A stretch of 7,381 bases of DNA from Gammaproteobacteria bacterium (lineage in GTDB: Bacteria; Pseudomonadota; Gammaproteobacteria; Xanthomonadales; Marinicellaceae): positions 1-7,381 of the forward strand of contig JAUHZH010000104.1 of NCBI GenBank assembly GCA_030426065.1, given 5' to 3'. Positions 5,747 to 7,381 of this stretch are shown piece after piece (the first letter of the stretch is position 1; each line of letters starts with the position of its first letter). The notes beneath the pieces are model-generated. The model ran no database searches. It saw only the letters and a program-made list of their open reading frames with translations, and was not told the DNA's origin. Both the position numbers and the translations under genes were made by a program.

Positions 5747-6928
5747 ATGAACAAAGGAGTGAAAATTTTGGCGCCAGGCTTGGTGTTGGGATCCAGTGTG
5801 ATGAGTGGCAATGCCTTGGCTGCGGGCAAAGGACAACCTGAAAAGAAAGAAGAGCCGCCACGTCCCATTTCACTGTATGTGGATGAAGTGAAAACTCAAC
5901 AATTGGCCCTGACCGTGTCTTCTCAAGGAGAGGTCCAATCAACCAACCAGATCCAATTGGTTGCGGAAGTCAATGGGCGGGTCATGAAAGTCAGTGAGAA
6001 ATTGGCCGCAGGTGCAGAATTTGAAGCAGGAGAAGTTTTGGCTTCCATTGATGACACACCGTACCGATTGGCAGTGACTCAAGCTGAATCTCAAGTGGCA
6101 GAAGCCGAAGTCGGTGTGGCGCGTGAATTGGCCAATGCCGAATACAAGAAGGAACAATGGAAATACAAAAACCCCAATCAGAAACCCAGTGACTATGCTT
6201 TGAACATTCCGCAAGTGGTGGATGCCAAATCAAAACTCAAAGCAGCGCAGGCCGCTTTGTCTGAAGCCAAGCGCAATTTAGCCAAAACCCAAATCACCGT
6301 TCCTTTCAGGGGCCGTGTTTTGAGTGAAGATGTGGGTGTCGGTCAATACATCAGTGCAGGCCAATCCCTTGCTGAAGTATTTGCCATTGATCAAGTGGAA
6401 GTGCCTTTGGCATTGACCGATCATCAATTGAATGAGTTGCAACTGCCCATGGGCTTCATGGCCAAAAACGGCCAGGGTCCAGAAGTCACTTTGAAGGCTG
6501 AAGTGGGTGGTGAATGGCATGAGTGGCAAGGACGAATCATCAGGACCCAAGCCGCTGTTGATAAAGAAACGCGCTTGATTGATGCCACAGCAGTGGTCAA
6601 TGACCCATATGGGTTGGGCGCTGATGACGGCATTCCTTTGGCTGTGGGCATGTTCGTGATGGCCGACATAGACAGCCATGAACAACAACAGGCTTTGGTG
6701 CTGCCGCGTGATGCCTTGCGCAACAAAGACAAAGTCTTCATCATCAATGAAGACAACCGCTTAGAGGTCCGCACAGTGGAAGTTTTGGCGACCAATGCGG
6801 AACAAGTCATGATCAAAAGCGGTGTGGCGGTTGGTGAATGGGCAGTGACTTCATCTTCACCAGGTGTGGTTGATGGTGTTGAAGTGGTGCCCATCAAAAG
6901 AACAGAAAAATTGGTATCACAACTTTAA
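5747..6928 (+). CDS. RND efflux periplasmic adaptor (membrane fusion protein, HlyD/AcrA-like)
   Basis: A 393-residue adaptor that would join an inner-membrane RND pump to an outer-membrane channel. Residues 1-25 look like a signal peptide (MNKGVK, hydrophobic stretch, cleavage near ALA|AG) with no lipobox, unlike AcrA. The first biotinyl-lipoyl half is at about 72-102 (VAEVNGRVMKVSEKLAAGAE), an alpha-helical hairpin rich in A, E, Q and K at about 105-182, and the second lipoyl half at about 183-212 (VPFRGRVLSEDVGVGQYISA). A beta-barrel domain follows to about 310 and the membrane-proximal domain to the end. The length is typical of the family. The start was chosen at 5747 because GGGG at 5737-5740 lies six bases upstream; the in-frame ATG at 5735 has no such site and overlaps it. 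The permease gene follows after 21 bases, so the two are almost certainly co-transcribed. The exported substrate cannot be told from this sequence. Confidence 0.94.
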   Translation: MNKGVKILAPGLVLGSSVMSGNALAAGKGQPEKKEEPPRPISLYVDEVKTQQLALTVSSQGEVQSTNQIQLVAEVNGRVMKVSEKLAAGAEFEAGEVLASIDDTPYRLAVTQAESQVAEAEVGVARELANAEYKKEQWKYKNPNQKPSDYALNIPQVVDAKSKLKAAQAALSEAKRNLAKTQITVPFRGRVLSEDVGVGQYISAGQSLAEVFAIDQVEVPLALTDHQLNELQLPMGFMAKNGQGPEVTLKAEVGGEWHEWQGRIIRTQAAVDKETRLIDATAVVNDPYGLGADDGIPLAVGMFVMADIDSHEQQQALVLPRDALRNKDKVFIINEDNRLEVRTVEVLATNAEQVMIKSGVAVGEWAVTSSSPGVVDGVEVVPIKRTEKLVSQL

Positions 6929-6937
6929 TTGGCTGTG

Positions 6938-6943
6938 AAGGGG
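6938..6943 (+). promoter_or_regulatory. Ribosome binding site of the RND permease gene
   Basis: AAGGGG lies six bases before the ATG at 6950, within the 21-base gap after the adaptor stop codon. It supports translation of the permease from the shared transcript and fixes its start. Confidence 0.75.
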
Positions 6944-6949
6944 TAGAAG

Positions 6950-7381
6950 ATGAATGGTTTGATTGCCTGGTGGGCCAGAAACACCGTAGCTGCGAACCTA
7001 TTGATGGTCGGTATTTTTATCGCTGGTATCATAGGATTCAGTCAATTAGAGAGGGAGATGGACCCACAGGTTCGTTTCCCAGGATTGGAAATCAATGTTT
7101 CATGGCCGGGAGCATCTCCTGAAGAGGTGGAACAACAAATCGTCACCCGCATTGAAGAATCGGTTCGTGACTTGGACTCCATAGAATGGGTCCGCTCGAC
7201 ATCACGAGAAGGTTACGGTGGTGTTTACATTTTGGCAGAGCATGATGTTGATTTCACTCAGTTCATGAATGACGTCAAAATTCGGGTCGATTCGATTTCT
7301 ACTTTGCCAAGAGACATAGAACCCCCTCAAGTGCAGCAGTGGGTCAACCGCGATGAATTCATTCGGGTGGCAGTCAGTGGT
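6950..7381 (+). CDS. RND efflux permease (AcrB/HAE1-like), N-terminal 144 residues only
   Basis: The first 144 codons of an inner-membrane proton-driven RND transporter; family members are about 1,000-1,050 residues, so most of the gene lies beyond the right edge. The N-terminus MNGLIAWWARNTVAANLLMV, continuing into hydrophobic IFIAGIIGF, is the usual start and first membrane helix (about residues 14-31). The periplasmic porter domain follows with the family signatures FPGLEINVSWPGASPEEVEQ (from 43), EESVRDLDSIEWVRSTSREG and VKIRVDSISTLPRDIEPPQV. The sequence resembles the broad HAE1 (hydrophobic or amphiphilic drug) branch more than the heavy-metal branch, but the charged residues in helix TM4 that drive proton relay are outside the window. 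It forms a pump with the adaptor just upstream; no outer-membrane channel gene is visible. Confidence 0.94.
   Translation, partial: MNGLIAWWARNTVAANLLMVGIFIAGIIGFSQLEREMDPQVRFPGLEINVSWPGASPEEVEQQIVTRIEESVRDLDSIEWVRSTSREGYGGVYILAEHDVDFTQFMNDVKIRVDSISTLPRDIEPPQVQQWVNRDEFIRVAVSG

Noticed and set aside
6424..6897. Minus-strand open frame of 157 codons antisense to the adaptor gene
   Set aside because: It is low-complexity and Ser/Thr-rich, reading opposite a clear membrane fusion protein with no supporting signals.

Overview
The window looks like chromosomal DNA from a Gram-negative bacterium. Three complete or near-complete genes encode exported (periplasmic or cell-surface) proteins, and the fourth is an inner-membrane RND pump that works with one of them. 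A gammaproteobacterium is the best guess. One protein ends in the tail IFADGFE, which I recall from secreted proteins of Marinicella, Wenzhouxiangella and Lysobacter-like bacteria; this is memory, not a search result. Leucine is written mostly as TTG. I see no tRNA, rRNA, CRISPR array, insertion sequence or phage gene.

Left part, minus strand (1-5239): two genes in one probable operon, reading right to left. The first (4061-5239) is a secreted PQQ-dependent sugar (glucose/sorbosone) dehydrogenase-like six-bladed propeller. The second starts 51 bases after it (1-4009, running off the left edge). It is a very large secreted protein with a propeller-like N-terminus, an SbsA-type Ig-like domain, a PKD domain, a YVTN-type beta-propeller, a di-heme cytochrome c peroxidase/MauG-like domain with CASCH and CGSCH heme sites, and the start of a further beta-rich region. 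Together they suggest periplasmic or surface redox chemistry, possibly with electrons passing from the quinoprotein to the heme protein. That link is inference.

Middle (5240-5746): a divergent intergenic region of about 500 bases with no long gene. It holds a possible 15-codon ORF with a strong ribosome binding site, three phased ACATTAA repeats, an 8-bp dyad just after that ORF, and a motif (TGGTGCGTYCAT...AGGC) that occurs twice, once on the upstream side of each divergent transcription unit and each time within a dyad.

Right part, plus strand (5747-7381): an RND efflux operon, with a periplasmic membrane fusion (adaptor) protein followed 21 bases later by the start of an AcrB-type RND permease cut off by the right edge. 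Adaptor and permease would form a tripartite pump with an outer-membrane channel that is not encoded here.
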